A stretch of 18,408 bases of DNA from Candidatus Aminicenantota bacterium (lineage in GTDB: Bacteria > Acidobacteriota > Aminicenantia > UBA2199). The notes under the pieces are model-generated. The model was not told the DNA's origin. It did not search any database and worked only from the letters and a program-made list of their open reading frames with translations. Positions 1 through 8,184 of this stretch are shown piece by piece (within the stretch, counting starts at the first letter, position 1; every line of letters begins with the position of its first letter). The DNA lies in NCBI GenBank assembly GCA_024644125.1, contig JAHELQ010000046.1, forward strand, positions 1 through 18,408, in the 5' to 3' direction. The translations under genes and the position numbers were made by a program.

Positions 1-1
1 G

Positions 2-1093
2 CCGAAACGATGGGGTTTTGGCAGTCACGCCTTTTGCACATGGGAAGTGAACAAAAAAGAACATGTTCTGGACGCGTGCGCCGGTCCGCATATCGGACAC
101 GAAACTGTCTCGGAATACCTGGATGCGGTCATCGACCGGTACGCCCCGCTTTATCCTGACAAGAGGGAATCCCTCGGCCGCCCGGCGGAACCGAAAGATG
201 TCTACAAATGCACCGGAATCACCGACGTCCACAGTATCACCTGTCGGGCGGGCCTTTGCAATGAATTACTGGATAAAGACAAACGGGTCGCCCGTTTCAA
301 GCAAGAAACGAGGTTTGACGACTTTACGGCCATAAACTCCAATGCTCCGCTCAAATATGTCGAGTGCGATTGGGCCAATCCCATTTTGTGCCCCGCGATC
401 GGCGCTTCCTGGACCATCAATCACCAACATGTCCGCGGCGGTTGCCGGTTCGCCATCAAAGAATGGAGTCTGTCGCAGGATCAAGAACGTCTCAAGATTC
501 ATATCTTCGTATCAACGCAAGATCTCGAAACAGCCAGGAACCAATTGCTGAGCATCATATCCTCTTCGCCCCTGCCGACAATCCCTTTCAAGAGAAAAGA
601 GACCGGCCCGTTGGGGGATTTCCACGTAACTGCCCATCAAAAGGAGCTCTGGCTCTACCACAATGTCTGCTTTCTGGTGGAATCCTATCTCTCCCACATA
701 AACCTCGAACCTATCTGCCAATGGTTGCAACAGCAGGCAGCCACCCATCTGACAGGCACTCTCACCGGACTCCCGGCGTTTGCCGATCAAGAAACCGATC
801 CGTTGTATATCATTATGAAAAACCGGCAAACTCAAAAACTTACGGTATTTCCCCAATCGGTAGATCCTAAAGAACCCCTGTTGCTCGAATATTTCATCGA
901 AAACAGTATAGTGCAAATTTCTGCGGAAACAGCCCCGGCACCGGAGGACCCTACGCAGGCGTATTCGCTGACACTCAAAGCCCTGTCGCCCGGTCTCACC
1001 GACATCAACCTCTTCCTGGTGAACCGCAGAAACCTCTTGTGCTCCCAGGGCGTTAGGGTCTATTGCGAAGTGGACGACAATACACCGTCATAA
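2..1093 (+). CDS. Partial transglutaminase/papain-like fold protein (5' end missing)
   Basis: The reading frame is open to the left window edge, so the gene starts upstream; a GTG at 47 is available but would cut off residues that look conserved. The first visible residues hold a GSHAFCTWEV block followed about ten residues later by VLDACAGPH. A His in an HAxxxWEV context followed by an Asp in an LDAC/LDP context is the pattern of the His-Asp part of the transglutaminase-like cysteine-peptidase fold; the Cys block would lie outside the window. The rest is unrecognised: a middle part rich in Cys, Trp and His, then a beta-rich C-terminal 80 residues. The stop is 22 bases before the radical SAM start on the same strand, so the two are probably one operon. 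The family call rests on a short motif by eye; the protein may be something else with a His/Asp pair. Confidence 0.6.
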   Translation, partial: PKRWGFGSHAFCTWEVNKKEHVLDACAGPHIGHETVSEYLDAVIDRYAPLYPDKRESLGRPAEPKDVYKCTGITDVHSITCRAGLCNELLDKDKRVARFKQETRFDDFTAINSNAPLKYVECDWANPILCPAIGASWTINHQHVRGGCRFAIKEWSLSQDQERLKIHIFVSTQDLETARNQLLSIISSSPLPTIPFKRKETGPLGDFHVTAHQKELWLYHNVCFLVESYLSHINLEPICQWLQQQAATHLTGTLTGLPAFADQETDPLYIIMKNRQTQKLTVFPQSVDPKEPLLLEYFIENSIVQISAETAPAPEDPTQAYSLTLKALSPGLTDINLFLVNRRNLLCSQGVRVYCEVDDNTPS

Positions 1094-1115
1094 TCTGCCG
1101 TTATCGAGAATCGAC

Positions 1116-2174
1116 ATGAACATTTCAAATTTAGCCGTCATCCTGACCGACGATTGCAACTTCGATTGCTCCTACTGCCGCATACCAAAACAAAAAAACA
1201 TCATCGCCCCCTCGACATTGCAAGCGGCCATCCCCTTCTTCATGCGACACATGGTAGAGACCGCCACCATAACATTCTTCGGCGGCGAACCATTGCTGGA
1301 GTACGAGCTCATCCGCTACGCCGTCTGCTTGTTCAACGATGCCTCCTCGCCGGAACACCCCGCCCCCGCCTATTCCGTCACCACCAACGGCAGTCTGCTG
1401 ACCGGAGATATGCTCGATTATTTCGACGGCCACGCGTTTTCCTTGCTATTGAGTTATGACGGTGACGCCCACGACGACTGCCGCAAGCGGGGAAGCAATG
1501 ACATTGTGGAGGCTGCGCTCAAAAAAATTCAACATTACCCCAATATCAAGCTCTCCACCAATAGCGTCTTCACCCCAGAAACAATCGGCAAGTTGTCATC
1601 TTCCCTCATCCGCATCGCGGAGCTGGGAGTGGCCGATATCGAGTTCAGCCTCGACCAATTGGCCCCCTGGAGCGACGACTCGCTCAACACCCTCGCAGAA
1701 GAACTCGATCGCCTCATCCGATTCACCACTTCCTTCAACCGGACGCACGGCCGCATCCCATTTGCCGAGTTCCGTTCGCCCGCCGTAGAAGAAGATGGAC
1801 TCTTCGCCTGCGGCGGCGGCAAAAACCGCATGGCCATCGCCCCGGACGGCCGCGTGTGGGGCTGCACCCACTTTCATGCGTATTTCAAAACCAATCCCAA
1901 CGACGATGGCGTCTCGAGCTATTGCTTCGGCCTCCTCGACGATTTCATCGCTACCTTCGACTCCCATTACCCAACCATCCTGCAAAACCACGCATCCCTG
2001 CGCCAGGATATGTTCCATTCGGGCGACAAATTCTGCTTCCTCTGCGATAACGTCAACCAATGCAAAATCTGCCCCGTCTACGCCGCCCGCGCCACTGGCT
2101 CCATAGGCGACCTCCCCCCCTGGATGTGCCGCATCGCCGCCATCATGAACACCGCCAAATCCACAGACCTCTAG
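1116..2174 (+). CDS. Radical SAM protein with SPASM domain (peptide/protein maturase type)
   Basis: The N-terminus carries the radical SAM motif CxxxCxxC as C14, C18 and C21 (CNFDCSYC), followed by the TFFGGEPLL motif that contacts S-adenosylmethionine. The C-terminal part has the seven-cysteine SPASM arrangement: C232, then GX4C ending at C250, then C307-X2-C310-X5-C316-X2-C319, then C338. That predicts one SAM-cleaving [4Fe-4S] cluster plus two auxiliary clusters. SPASM proteins are known to act on peptides (for example thioether or C-C crosslinks) or on proteins (anaerobic sulfatase maturation); no sulfatase is visible here. The 352-residue length is normal for the family. The ribosome binding site is weak (GAG at about -10). 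It follows the partial cysteine-peptidase-like gene closely. Its substrate is unknown; the 69-aa peptide gene at 2764 is a candidate. No terminator-like hairpin is evident after the stop. Confidence 0.93.
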   Translation: MNISNLAVILTDDCNFDCSYCRIPKQKNIIAPSTLQAAIPFFMRHMVETATITFFGGEPLLEYELIRYAVCLFNDASSPEHPAPAYSVTTNGSLLTGDMLDYFDGHAFSLLLSYDGDAHDDCRKRGSNDIVEAALKKIQHYPNIKLSTNSVFTPETIGKLSSSLIRIAELGVADIEFSLDQLAPWSDDSLNTLAEELDRLIRFTTSFNRTHGRIPFAEFRSPAVEEDGLFACGGGKNRMAIAPDGRVWGCTHFHAYFKTNPNDDGVSSYCFGLLDDFIATFDSHYPTILQNHASLRQDMFHSGDKFCFLCDNVNQCKICPVYAARATGSIGDLPPWMCRIAAIMNTAKSTDL

Positions 2175-2365
2175 ACAATCCCATTCGATCCCCGGGCCTT
2201 CCCTTAAAGAGGCACACGCCCATCAGAGCCCCATTCCTCCCAAAACCACGTATCCCCGGGAAGCCCACCCACCGGCGCCGGATCAAAATCCTGCCGTTTC
2301 ACCCGCATCAACGGAATTCCGGTAAAGCGAAGCGCTGTTAGCTTCATTGCCCACGGATTCCGCAG

Positions 2366-2707
2366 CTACATTTCCCGGAGATACGGCGCCCAATGTGACT
2401 GAATTACCACGCGATGTGCGTTTCGCGACACATTGTACGCATGTCGCGCCACACGGTTGACAAACCGCGACACACGCCCTTCATTCTGCGCCACCCACCG
2501 TTCCGTTCCCGGCACCCGCCGTTCGTTCCGCGGCACCTGCCGTTCGGCCGACGCAATACTTCCCGCAACCCGCGCCCCGATCTCCTCGATCTGCGACACA
2601 TTCACCGCCATCCGCGACACGAAACCCGGCAAATCCGGAATTCCCCGCGAATTCTGCTTCGCCTGTCCCCATAGATTTTGTTCGGGGTAATATTTTTGGG
2701 CATACAA
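2366..2707 (-). CDS. Possible heptad-repeat small protein (uncertain)
   Basis: A 113-codon minus-strand frame begins with TTG at 2707 and spans all ten 21-bp repeats. The product contains heptads led by Val, such as VPRNERR, VPGTERW and VSRNAHR, giving a very basic chain with Val every seventh position. It could form a short helical or coiled assembly, but only one position per heptad is regularly hydrophobic, so a classical coiled coil is not assured. Initiation is weak: TTG start with a GAAAG-like sequence about ten bases upstream, though a TATACT-type -10 lies upstream on this strand at 2724-2729. Frames on the opposite strand through the repeat are also open, as expected for a stop-free 21-bp repeat, so coding is unproven. 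I do not recognise the family. Confidence 0.3.
   Translation of the reverse strand: MYAQKYYPEQNLWGQAKQNSRGIPDLPGFVSRMAVNVSQIEEIGARVAGSIASAERQVPRNERRVPGTERWVAQNEGRVSRFVNRVARHAYNVSRNAHRVVIQSHWAPYLREM
2424..2633. repeat. Ten in-phase imperfect 21-bp tandem repeats
   Basis: Counting by hand, units start at 2424, 2445, 2466, 2487, 2508, 2529, 2550, 2571, 2592 and 2613, all exactly 21 bases long with no insertion or deletion. Most units begin with a CGCGACAC-like or CGGCACC-like block (for example CGCGACACATTG, CGCGCCACACGG, CGCGACACACGC, CGGCACCTGCCG). The second half of each unit is poorly conserved except for a CCGTTC-type block in units 4 to 6. A strict multiple-of-three period in diverged units suggests selection on a seven-residue protein repeat. 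There are no unique spacers, so this is not a CRISPR array. Confidence 0.75.
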
Positions 2708-2723
2708 ATTTTGTTCACTTTCT

Positions 2724-2756
2724 AGTATAATAAAAACACGAAATATTTTTAAGGAG
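2724..2756 (+). promoter_or_regulatory. Promoter -10 and strong Shine-Dalgarno for the 69-aa gene
   Basis: A perfect TATAAT lies at 2726-2731 in an abruptly AT-rich stretch, and AAGGAG lies at 2751-2756, seven bases before the ATG at 2764. A -35 at the right distance (TACAAA at 2703-2708, 17-base spacer) matches the consensus poorly. The -10 region overlaps a TATACT on the minus strand (complement of 2724-2729), so it may fire in both directions. Inferred from sequence only. Confidence 0.5.
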
Positions 2757-2763
2757 ATTGTAA

Positions 2764-2973
2764 ATGACCCAGTTAGAAAAGCAAAATATGGCTAAAAGCA
2801 TCTCGACTATCGAGAACTTCATTCATTCCCTTTCCTCCCAGGAATTGTCCCCCGAAACCAAAAGGAGGAAACTTGAGGCCCAGACAGCATTGCGTCACCT
2901 TAGCAACATTGGTAAGTCTACGGAAAATCCTTCAAATGCCGTATGTCATAACTGTAATGGGAACCAGAGATAA
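2764..2973 (+). CDS. Small 69-aa protein with C-terminal CxxC tail, possible precursor peptide
   Basis: ATG at 2764 sits seven bases after AAGGAG and about 30 bases after a perfect TATAAT, one of the best initiation signals in the window, so I consider it a real gene. The product is charged and predicted helical for about 50 residues (Lys/Glu/Gln rich, no signal peptide or membrane segment), then has a short Asn/Ser-rich tail with C61 and C64 in CHNCNGNQR. A helical leader with a short Cys/Asn/Gly tail is the general form of precursors of ribosomally made, modified peptides, and a SPASM radical SAM enzyme is encoded about 590 bases upstream; this link is inference. It could equally be a small regulator of the sensor gene that follows after 60 bases. 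No family recognised. Confidence 0.8.
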   Translation: MTQLEKQNMAKSISTIENFIHSLSSQELSPETKRRKLEAQTALRHLSNIGKSTENPSNAVCHNCNGNQR

Positions 2974-3033
2974 CTAATCTCAATCCAATTATCACGAAAA
3001 AGAAACCACACAATTCTTTTTTCTGTTCATGTT

Positions 3034-6000
3034 ATGGTTAGACGAATAGCTGCCTGCGCATTTATTATCCTTCTAGCTTTTGCTCTTAATTTGGATGCAC
3101 TTGATCCACAAAAGGCAATCACCAAGTTCAAGAGAAATACCTGGAATCATGAAAGCGGCCTACCTCAATCCTCAGTGTTGACTATTGAGCAAACCACCGA
3201 TGGTTACCTCTGGTTAGGAACGTTAGAAGGTCTTGTGCGCTTTGACGGGTTGAATTTTACAATATACAACCGCGAAAACACACCCGAATTGAGGGACAAC
3301 ACCATTACCGCACTCTACGAGACATCTGACGGTTTATTGATCATTGGAACAGCCGCCGAGGGTATTTACAGTTATGATTCCGGGAGATTCAGTCAAATAA
3401 CAAAAAATCTCCCCGAAAATCTAAAGAAAATCAGCGTATTGTTTGAAGACCGTAAAAAAAATCTCTGGATAGGGACCGACAATATCGGCCTGGTCTGCCA
3501 AAATAATGGCTGTTACACTATGTATACGACTGCCGATGGTTTGCCTAACAATAAAATTCGCTCCATCACCCAGGATTCGCGGGGCATTCTTTGGATATTG
3601 ACGGAGTTTGGGTTATGCCAGATAAACCTTGATGCCAATCGCCCGGTGAATACCATACCTATCCGCAGCATTCCAATCGCGATAATCGACATAGGCGAGG
3701 AGATGTTGATTGGCTCTCAAAGCGGGATCGCCAGCATCAAAATATCATCCGACAAACCTATCTTTACCGAAAAATATAACATTGAATTGTCGGTCAAATG
3801 TATGGTGGAAGACCGGGATTACAATCTCTGGGTCGGAACCGACGGTGGGGGGTTGATACGCATACTCAAGGATGTGATCACGACCTATACGGCAGAAGAT
3901 GGCCTGGCCAGCAATTTTATTCATTCGCTGTTTGAAGACCGGCAGGGCAATCTCTGGATCGGAAGTCTTGGCGAAGGGTTGTTCCAATTGAAAGACACCG
4001 ATTTTGGAGTCGTTTCAACCAAAGAGGGTCTCTCACATGACGTGATCGGCGATATCATCGAAGATCGTTTTGGAAATGTATGGGTCGGAACTAAGGGTGG
4101 CGGCGTCAACCGGCTAAAGAACAACAAGGTCGATTTTGTTTTAAACATCAAAAATGGATTAAAAAGCGATGTCGTTTACTCTTTGATGGAGGAATCGGCT
4201 GGAGCTATCTGGATTGGAACCGACTCGGGACTTTATCGATACCAAAAAAACTCAATGACGGCGTATACAACAAAAGAAGGCCTCGCTCATAATCAAATTT
4301 TTCAGATAATAGAAGATAAAGAGGGCACGATTTGGGTTGTGACAAAGGACAAGATCAATCTCCTAAAAAACAATCGTATTTCAGAATATATACCTCCCAA
4401 AGAATTGACTCAAAAAAATATCCAATACATTTACAAATGTAGCGATGGGAGTTTCCGGTTTGTCATACAAAATGGAGGAATTTGTTCATTGGAGGGAAAC
4501 CGGACGACATTCTACGATGAAAGCACGGGACTGGTTCAAAATGAAGTCGAGAGTATGTATGAAGACCGGGTAGGAGTGGTGTATTTCGGAACCCGGGGCG
4601 GGATGAGCCGGATTGAGAAGGGGAAGATCACCAATTTCACCACGCAAAGTGGGTTGCTGGAGAACCAAGTCCGCCATATCATGGAGGACCGTTTCGGCTA
4701 TTTGTGGTTGTCGGGCCGCCTGGGGATCTACCGGATCGCCCGGCAGGAGGTAGATGATTACGCGGCGGGTCTCATCGACAGGATTCATCCGATGACGTTC
4801 GATCAGTCGGACGGGATCGAGCAGCCCTGGTGCGAGTCCGGTATCGTGGCGCGGGACGGAAAATTGTGGTTTACCTCCTATAAGGGATTGGTGATCATTG
4901 CCCCGGAAAAGGTCGGAAGCCATACGTCCACTCCGCCGCGGGCCATTATCGAAGTCATGAACGTGAATGGTTCGCCCGTGGATATTTATCAAAAAGGGGA
5001 AATTCTCACCCTCCCGCCGGGGAAAAAGAGGATCGAATTCGTTTATACCGCGCCCTCCTTCTACAAGCCCCAAAAGGTGAAATTCCACCACAGATTGATC
5101 GGATACGAGAAAGACTGGGTGGAAGTGGGGACAAACCGGAGCACCTTTTACACCGGCCTCGGCCCGGGCCGTTACACATTCGAAGTGGCGGCCAGCAATC
5201 CTCAGGGAATCTGGAGCCCGGAATCCGCCACTCTCTTGTTTGATATCAAGCCCTTCTTCTACCAGACCATCTGGTTCATCCTGGCTATGGCAGCTTCCAT
5301 CCTGTTGTTGACGGTCTTCACCTACAAGCTGAGAACCCGGCAATTGCGGAACCGCGAAAAAACGCTCAGTTCTCTGGTGGAATCACGCACTCAGGAATTA
5401 AGGCAATCCAACGCCATTATCGAAGCCAAGAATCAGCAATTGGAAAAGCAGTCGGAAAAGCTCAAAGAGATGGACCGCATCAAATCCCGTTTTTTCGCCA
5501 ACATCTCACACGAATTCAGAACTCCTCTCACTCTCATCTTGGGGCCGTTGGAGCGGCGGCTCTTTGAAGCCGGCGATGATCACGATCTGGAAGAGCTGGA
5601 GATGATGCTCCGCAATTCCCGTCGCCTTCTGTCTTTGATCAATCAATTGTTGGACCTGGCTAAACTTGAAAGTGGCGGCATGGGGTTGCAGGCGTCAAAG
5701 CAGGACATCGTTGCATTTACCAGAGGGATTGCGCAATCATTCGATTCATTGCTCGTCCAACAACGTTTGAAGCTTGAAATCGAGGCGGCCGAAGAGAGCA
5801 TCCTCATCTATTTCGACGGGGAAAAAATCGAAAAAGTCATTTGCAACTTACTTACAAACGCAATCAAGTTCACCCCCTCGGGAGGAACCATCACATTCAT
5901 CCTGTCACGGGACACAGGAAGCACTGAATCATTCCCTCGAGGTTTGATGAAGCTCATTGTCCGCGATACCGGATCGGGAATCCCGGAGAACCAACTCCCA

Positions 6001-7080
6001 TACATATTCAACCACTTCTACCAGGTCGAAGGGATCTTCTCCCACCTTCAAGCAGCCAAAGGTTCGGGCATTGGCCTGGCGCTGGTCAAGGAACTAGTAG
6101 TGCTGCATCGCGGCGATATCGCGGTCAAAAGCACACCCGGGGAGGGAACGGAGTTTGTTGTAAGGCTGCCTTTGGGGACGGATCACCTGAAACCTGAAGA
6201 GATGATTCAGGCAATTCCAGGCGACGTTCAGGCCGGAACAGACAATAGTATTTCAGAAGCAATCGATAGCGGCAAACAGTCATCCTCCGCTTCAAAAGAA
6301 ACCACCGCCCGGGAAGAGAAGGATCTCATCCTGGTGGTGGAAGACAATCCGGACGTGCGGCTCTATATCCGAAAAGCGCTGGCGCCGATGTACTGCGTCG
6401 AGGAGGCGGAAAACGGTGCAACGGGCATCGACCTGGCCCGACGGCTCATTCCCGACTTGATCGTCAGCGATGTGATGATGCCCGAGACCGACGGCTATAT
6501 ATTGTGTGAAACATTAAAAAAGGACATTGCCACCAGCCACATCCCCATCATCCTCCTGACCGCCAGAGCGGCGGAAGAGAATGTCGTCGAAGGATTGGAG
6601 ACTGGAGCGGACGATTATGTCACCAAGCCCTTCAACACGCGGATTTTGCTCACCAGGATCAAAAACCTCATCCGGCTGCGCAGGGATTTGCAGCAAAACA
6701 TCCAACAAGAGCTGATTCTTCAACCGGAGAAAATCGCAGTCAATTCAATCGACCGGGAATTCATCAAGGAACTGAAACATAGTCTCGAAAAAAACATCGC
6801 CGACCCGGAGTTCGGAGTAGACGACCTGGCACAGGCTCTGTTCATGAGCAGGGCCACGCTCAACCGCAAAATCAAAGCCATCAGCGGCGAATCCACCAAT
6901 CGTTTCATCCAGTCCTTCCGGTTGAAACGGGCGGCGCAATTATTGGAAGAACATTTCGGCAATGTGACGGAAGTGGCCTTCGCGGTAGGATTCTCCAGTT
7001 CCGCTTACTTCACCAAATGTTTTAAAGAACAATTCAACCAGCTCCCCAACCAATACGGCTCCTCTCCCCTCGACTTATAG
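3034..7080 (+). CDS. Hybrid two-component sensor/regulator (propeller, Y_Y_Y, HisKA, HATPase, REC, AraC HTH), copy 1
   Basis: Only one in-frame start (ATG 3034) fits; it has no clear ribosome binding site but encodes a good signal peptide (residues 1-23). Residues about 30-625 hold some 14 Reg_prop blades, each with an LWxGT-type strand (DGYLWLGT, QGNLWIGS, FGNVWVGT), which fits two seven-bladed periplasmic propellers. A Y_Y_Y domain follows at about 635-740, one membrane helix at about 745-768, a coiled linker, HisKA with phospho-acceptor H826 (SHEFRTPL), HATPase_c with N box (NLLTNAIKF, near 938) and GSGIGLAL (near 1011), a receiver with D1146 (VSDVMMPE), and an AraC-type HTH at about 1243-1345. 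This is the one-protein signalling layout that senses a periplasmic ligand and regulates transcription directly. The 5' part, up to about 4500, is visibly AT-richer than the 3' part. It lies 60 bases after the 69-aa gene and just before the lipase gene. Confidence 0.97.
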   Translation: MVRRIAACAFIILLAFALNLDALDPQKAITKFKRNTWNHESGLPQSSVLTIEQTTDGYLWLGTLEGLVRFDGLNFTIYNRENTPELRDNTITALYETSDGLLIIGTAAEGIYSYDSGRFSQITKNLPENLKKISVLFEDRKKNLWIGTDNIGLVCQNNGCYTMYTTADGLPNNKIRSITQDSRGILWILTEFGLCQINLDANRPVNTIPIRSIPIAIIDIGEEMLIGSQSGIASIKISSDKPIFTEKYNIELSVKCMVEDRDYNLWVGTDGGGLIRILKDVITTYTAEDGLASNFIHSLFEDRQGNLWIGSLGEGLFQLKDTDFGVVSTKEGLSHDVIGDIIEDRFGNVWVGTKGGGVNRLKNNKVDFVLNIKNGLKSDVVYSLMEESAGAIWIGTDSGLYRYQKNSMTAYTTKEGLAHNQIFQIIEDKEGTIWVVTKDKINLLKNNRISEYIPPKELTQKNIQYIYKCSDGSFRFVIQNGGICSLEGNRTTFYDESTGLVQNEVESMYEDRVGVVYFGTRGGMSRIEKGKITNFTTQSGLLENQVRHIMEDRFGYLWLSGRLGIYRIARQEVDDYAAGLIDRIHPMTFDQSDGIEQPWCESGIVARDGKLWFTSYKGLVIIAPEKVGSHTSTPPRAIIEVMNVNGSPVDIYQKGEILTLPPGKKRIEFVYTAPSFYKPQKVKFHHRLIGYEKDWVEVGTNRSTFYTGLGPGRYTFEVAASNPQGIWSPESATLLFDIKPFFYQTIWFILAMAASILLLTVFTYKLRTRQLRNREKTLSSLVESRTQELRQSNAIIEAKNQQLEKQSEKLKEMDRIKSRFFANISHEFRTPLTLILGPLERRLFEAGDDHDLEELEMMLRNSRRLLSLINQLLDLAKLESGGMGLQASKQDIVAFTRGIAQSFDSLLVQQRLKLEIEAAEESILIYFDGEKIEKVICNLLTNAIKFTPSGGTITFILSRDTGSTESFPRGLMKLIVRDTGSGIPENQLPYIFNHFYQVEGIFSHLQAAKGSGIGLALVKELVVLHRGDIAVKSTPGEGTEFVVRLPLGTDHLKPEEMIQAIPGDVQAGTDNSISEAIDSGKQSSSASKETTAREEKDLILVVEDNPDVRLYIRKALAPMYCVEEAENGATGIDLARRLIPDLIVSDVMMPETDGYILCETLKKDIATSHIPIILLTARAAEENVVEGLETGADDYVTKPFNTRILLTRIKNLIRLRRDLQQNIQQELILQPEKIAVNSIDREFIKELKHSLEKNIADPEFGVDDLAQALFMSRATLNRKIKAISGESTNRFIQSFRLKRAAQLLEEHFGNVTEVAFAVGFSSSAYFTKCFKEQFNQLPNQYGSSPLDL

Positions 7081-7103
7081 ATCTTTCTCTTGAAGACTGT
7101 TTT

Positions 7104-7112
7104 TGATATAAT
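7104..7112 (+). promoter_or_regulatory. Extended -10 promoter just before the lipase ATG
   Basis: TGATATAAT (7104-7112) is a perfect extended -10 (TGnTATAAT). Transcription would begin about seven bases downstream, at or next to the ATG at 7120, so the lipase mRNA could be leaderless. No Shine-Dalgarno is visible before either the ATG at 7120 or the TTG at 7090. Inferred from sequence only. Confidence 0.4.
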
Positions 7113-7119
7113 TCCCAAA

Positions 7120-8184
7120 ATGGAACTGGATTCAAGAATAAAAGAAAATTTTTTGCTGTCGTTCCTGAGCTATTGGGGCTGCTGGATGAACGATATCAAA
7201 CGTATTCACCGGGGTATAGACGGCTTTCTCGAAACCCTCGAAACCAGCAGCTTGCTGGAGAACAAATACTCGTTGACCTGGGGACCCGCGGTTCACCAGG
7301 ACGAAGCCCAGGCTCACAACGACGCGTTACTGTTCGCCGTACAATGCGAGAACGAACTCACCATCGTGATTCGCGGCACCAGCATTTTTTCCCCCTCCAC
7401 AATGATTCTACAAGATCTTCTCATCCGGCAAAAGATCCCCTGGAAATCGTTCTTCCCCCAGTTACGGGATATCCCGGAACACGCGCAAATATCCGAAAGC
7501 GCCTTCAGAGGTCTCATTTTACTCACCCAATTGGAAAGCCAATCATCCAACCAGGCTGCAACCGAAGCCATCTTGCCTTTCGTCCAGAAGCTCATCATGG
7601 AAAATCCAGAGATCACGATCAATGTTACCGGCCACAGTCTCGGCGGTTGCCTGGCCGCGCCCATGGCCCTCTGGCTGGCGGATTCATTGAAGTCCCTTCT
7701 CCCCGACCACACAATCCCCACCATCCGCACCTTCGCATTCGCCGGCCCCACTCCCGGCGACAATGGCTTCAACGACTATTTCGAGTCCCGGCTGCCCAAT
7801 TCCTACACATCGTACACAAACACACTGGATCCGGCCCCCTATGTCTGGGATATGGACTCGATCGCCCAACTTCCGGACCTCCCCTATTTCAAAAAACAAG
7901 ATGACAAAGAACTAATATATATTGCCGCCCAAATGGCCGCCGGCATGGATTATAAAAGAATGCCGGGCGACCTCGAAGGAGAGGGGGAACTATTGAAATT
8001 TTCCCCATTTCTGCTGCAAGCGGTCTGGCAGCACACCATCGAGTACTTCATCCTCCTATTCGGCAAAAAGGAGACCGCTAAATTGATGCTCATCTTCGAT
8101 AAATTCATCGTCAAGCTTTTTGGCAAATTCATTGCCCGCAGCATCTGGCCCAAACTTTTAGCGCAAAAGGGTCTGAAGGAATAA
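7120..8184 (+). CDS. Class 3 lipase-like alpha/beta hydrolase
   Basis: The nucleophile elbow is GHSLGG with Ser 173 (numbered from ATG 7120), preceded by a TINVT strand as in the Lipase_3 family. The oxyanion-side strand TIVIRGT lies upstream, and a YTNTLDPAPYVWD segment downstream is the expected place for the catalytic Asp; a His in VWQHTIEY can complete the triad. There is no signal peptide, so it is probably cytoplasmic. The last 60 residues are rich in aromatic and aliphatic residues and lysines and may bind membrane. Family members hydrolyse acylglycerols or phospholipids; the substrate here is unknown. I chose ATG 7120 over TTG 7090 because an extended -10 ends at 7112 and neither start has a ribosome binding site; the TTG would add ten residues. 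It follows the sensor gene closely and may also be read through from it. Confidence 0.88.
   Translation: MELDSRIKENFLLSFLSYWGCWMNDIKRIHRGIDGFLETLETSSLLENKYSLTWGPAVHQDEAQAHNDALLFAVQCENELTIVIRGTSIFSPSTMILQDLLIRQKIPWKSFFPQLRDIPEHAQISESAFRGLILLTQLESQSSNQAATEAILPFVQKLIMENPEITINVTGHSLGGCLAAPMALWLADSLKSLLPDHTIPTIRTFAFAGPTPGDNGFNDYFESRLPNSYTSYTNTLDPAPYVWDMDSIAQLPDLPYFKKQDDKELIYIAAQMAAGMDYKRMPGDLEGEGELLKFSPFLLQAVWQHTIEYFILLFGKKETAKLMLIFDKFIVKLFGKFIARSIWPKLLAQKGLKE

Larger units (their letters stand above)
2175..2763. other. Long intergenic region with repeats and promoter
   Basis: This gap of 589 bases separates the radical SAM gene from the 69-aa gene. Bases 2175-2400 show no convincing gene; the 9-mer ATCCCCGGG occurs near 2189 and again near 2250. 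Bases 2424-2633 hold ten tandem 21-bp imperfect repeats that can be read as a heptad-repeat protein on the minus strand. Bases 2690-2763 turn sharply AT-rich and hold a promoter-like -10 and a strong ribosome binding site for the downstream gene. Confidence 0.7.

Noticed and set aside
47..1093. Taking GTG 47 as the true start of the first gene
   Set aside because: The frame is open to the window edge and the residues before 47 (GSHAFC, WEV) look like part of the domain; no Shine-Dalgarno precedes the GTG.
2175..2365. Terminator or small gene just after the radical SAM gene
   Set aside because: Only short imperfect inverted repeats, no T-run, and the open frames there have no plausible start signal.
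2424..2633. CRISPR array
   Set aside because: The repeats are adjacent 21-bp diverged units without unique spacers, and there are no cas genes.
4486..5343. Minus-strand open frame of 285 codons within the first sensor gene
   Set aside because: It lies wholly opposite the propeller/Y_Y_Y coding region, has no ribosome binding site and shows no recognisable domain.
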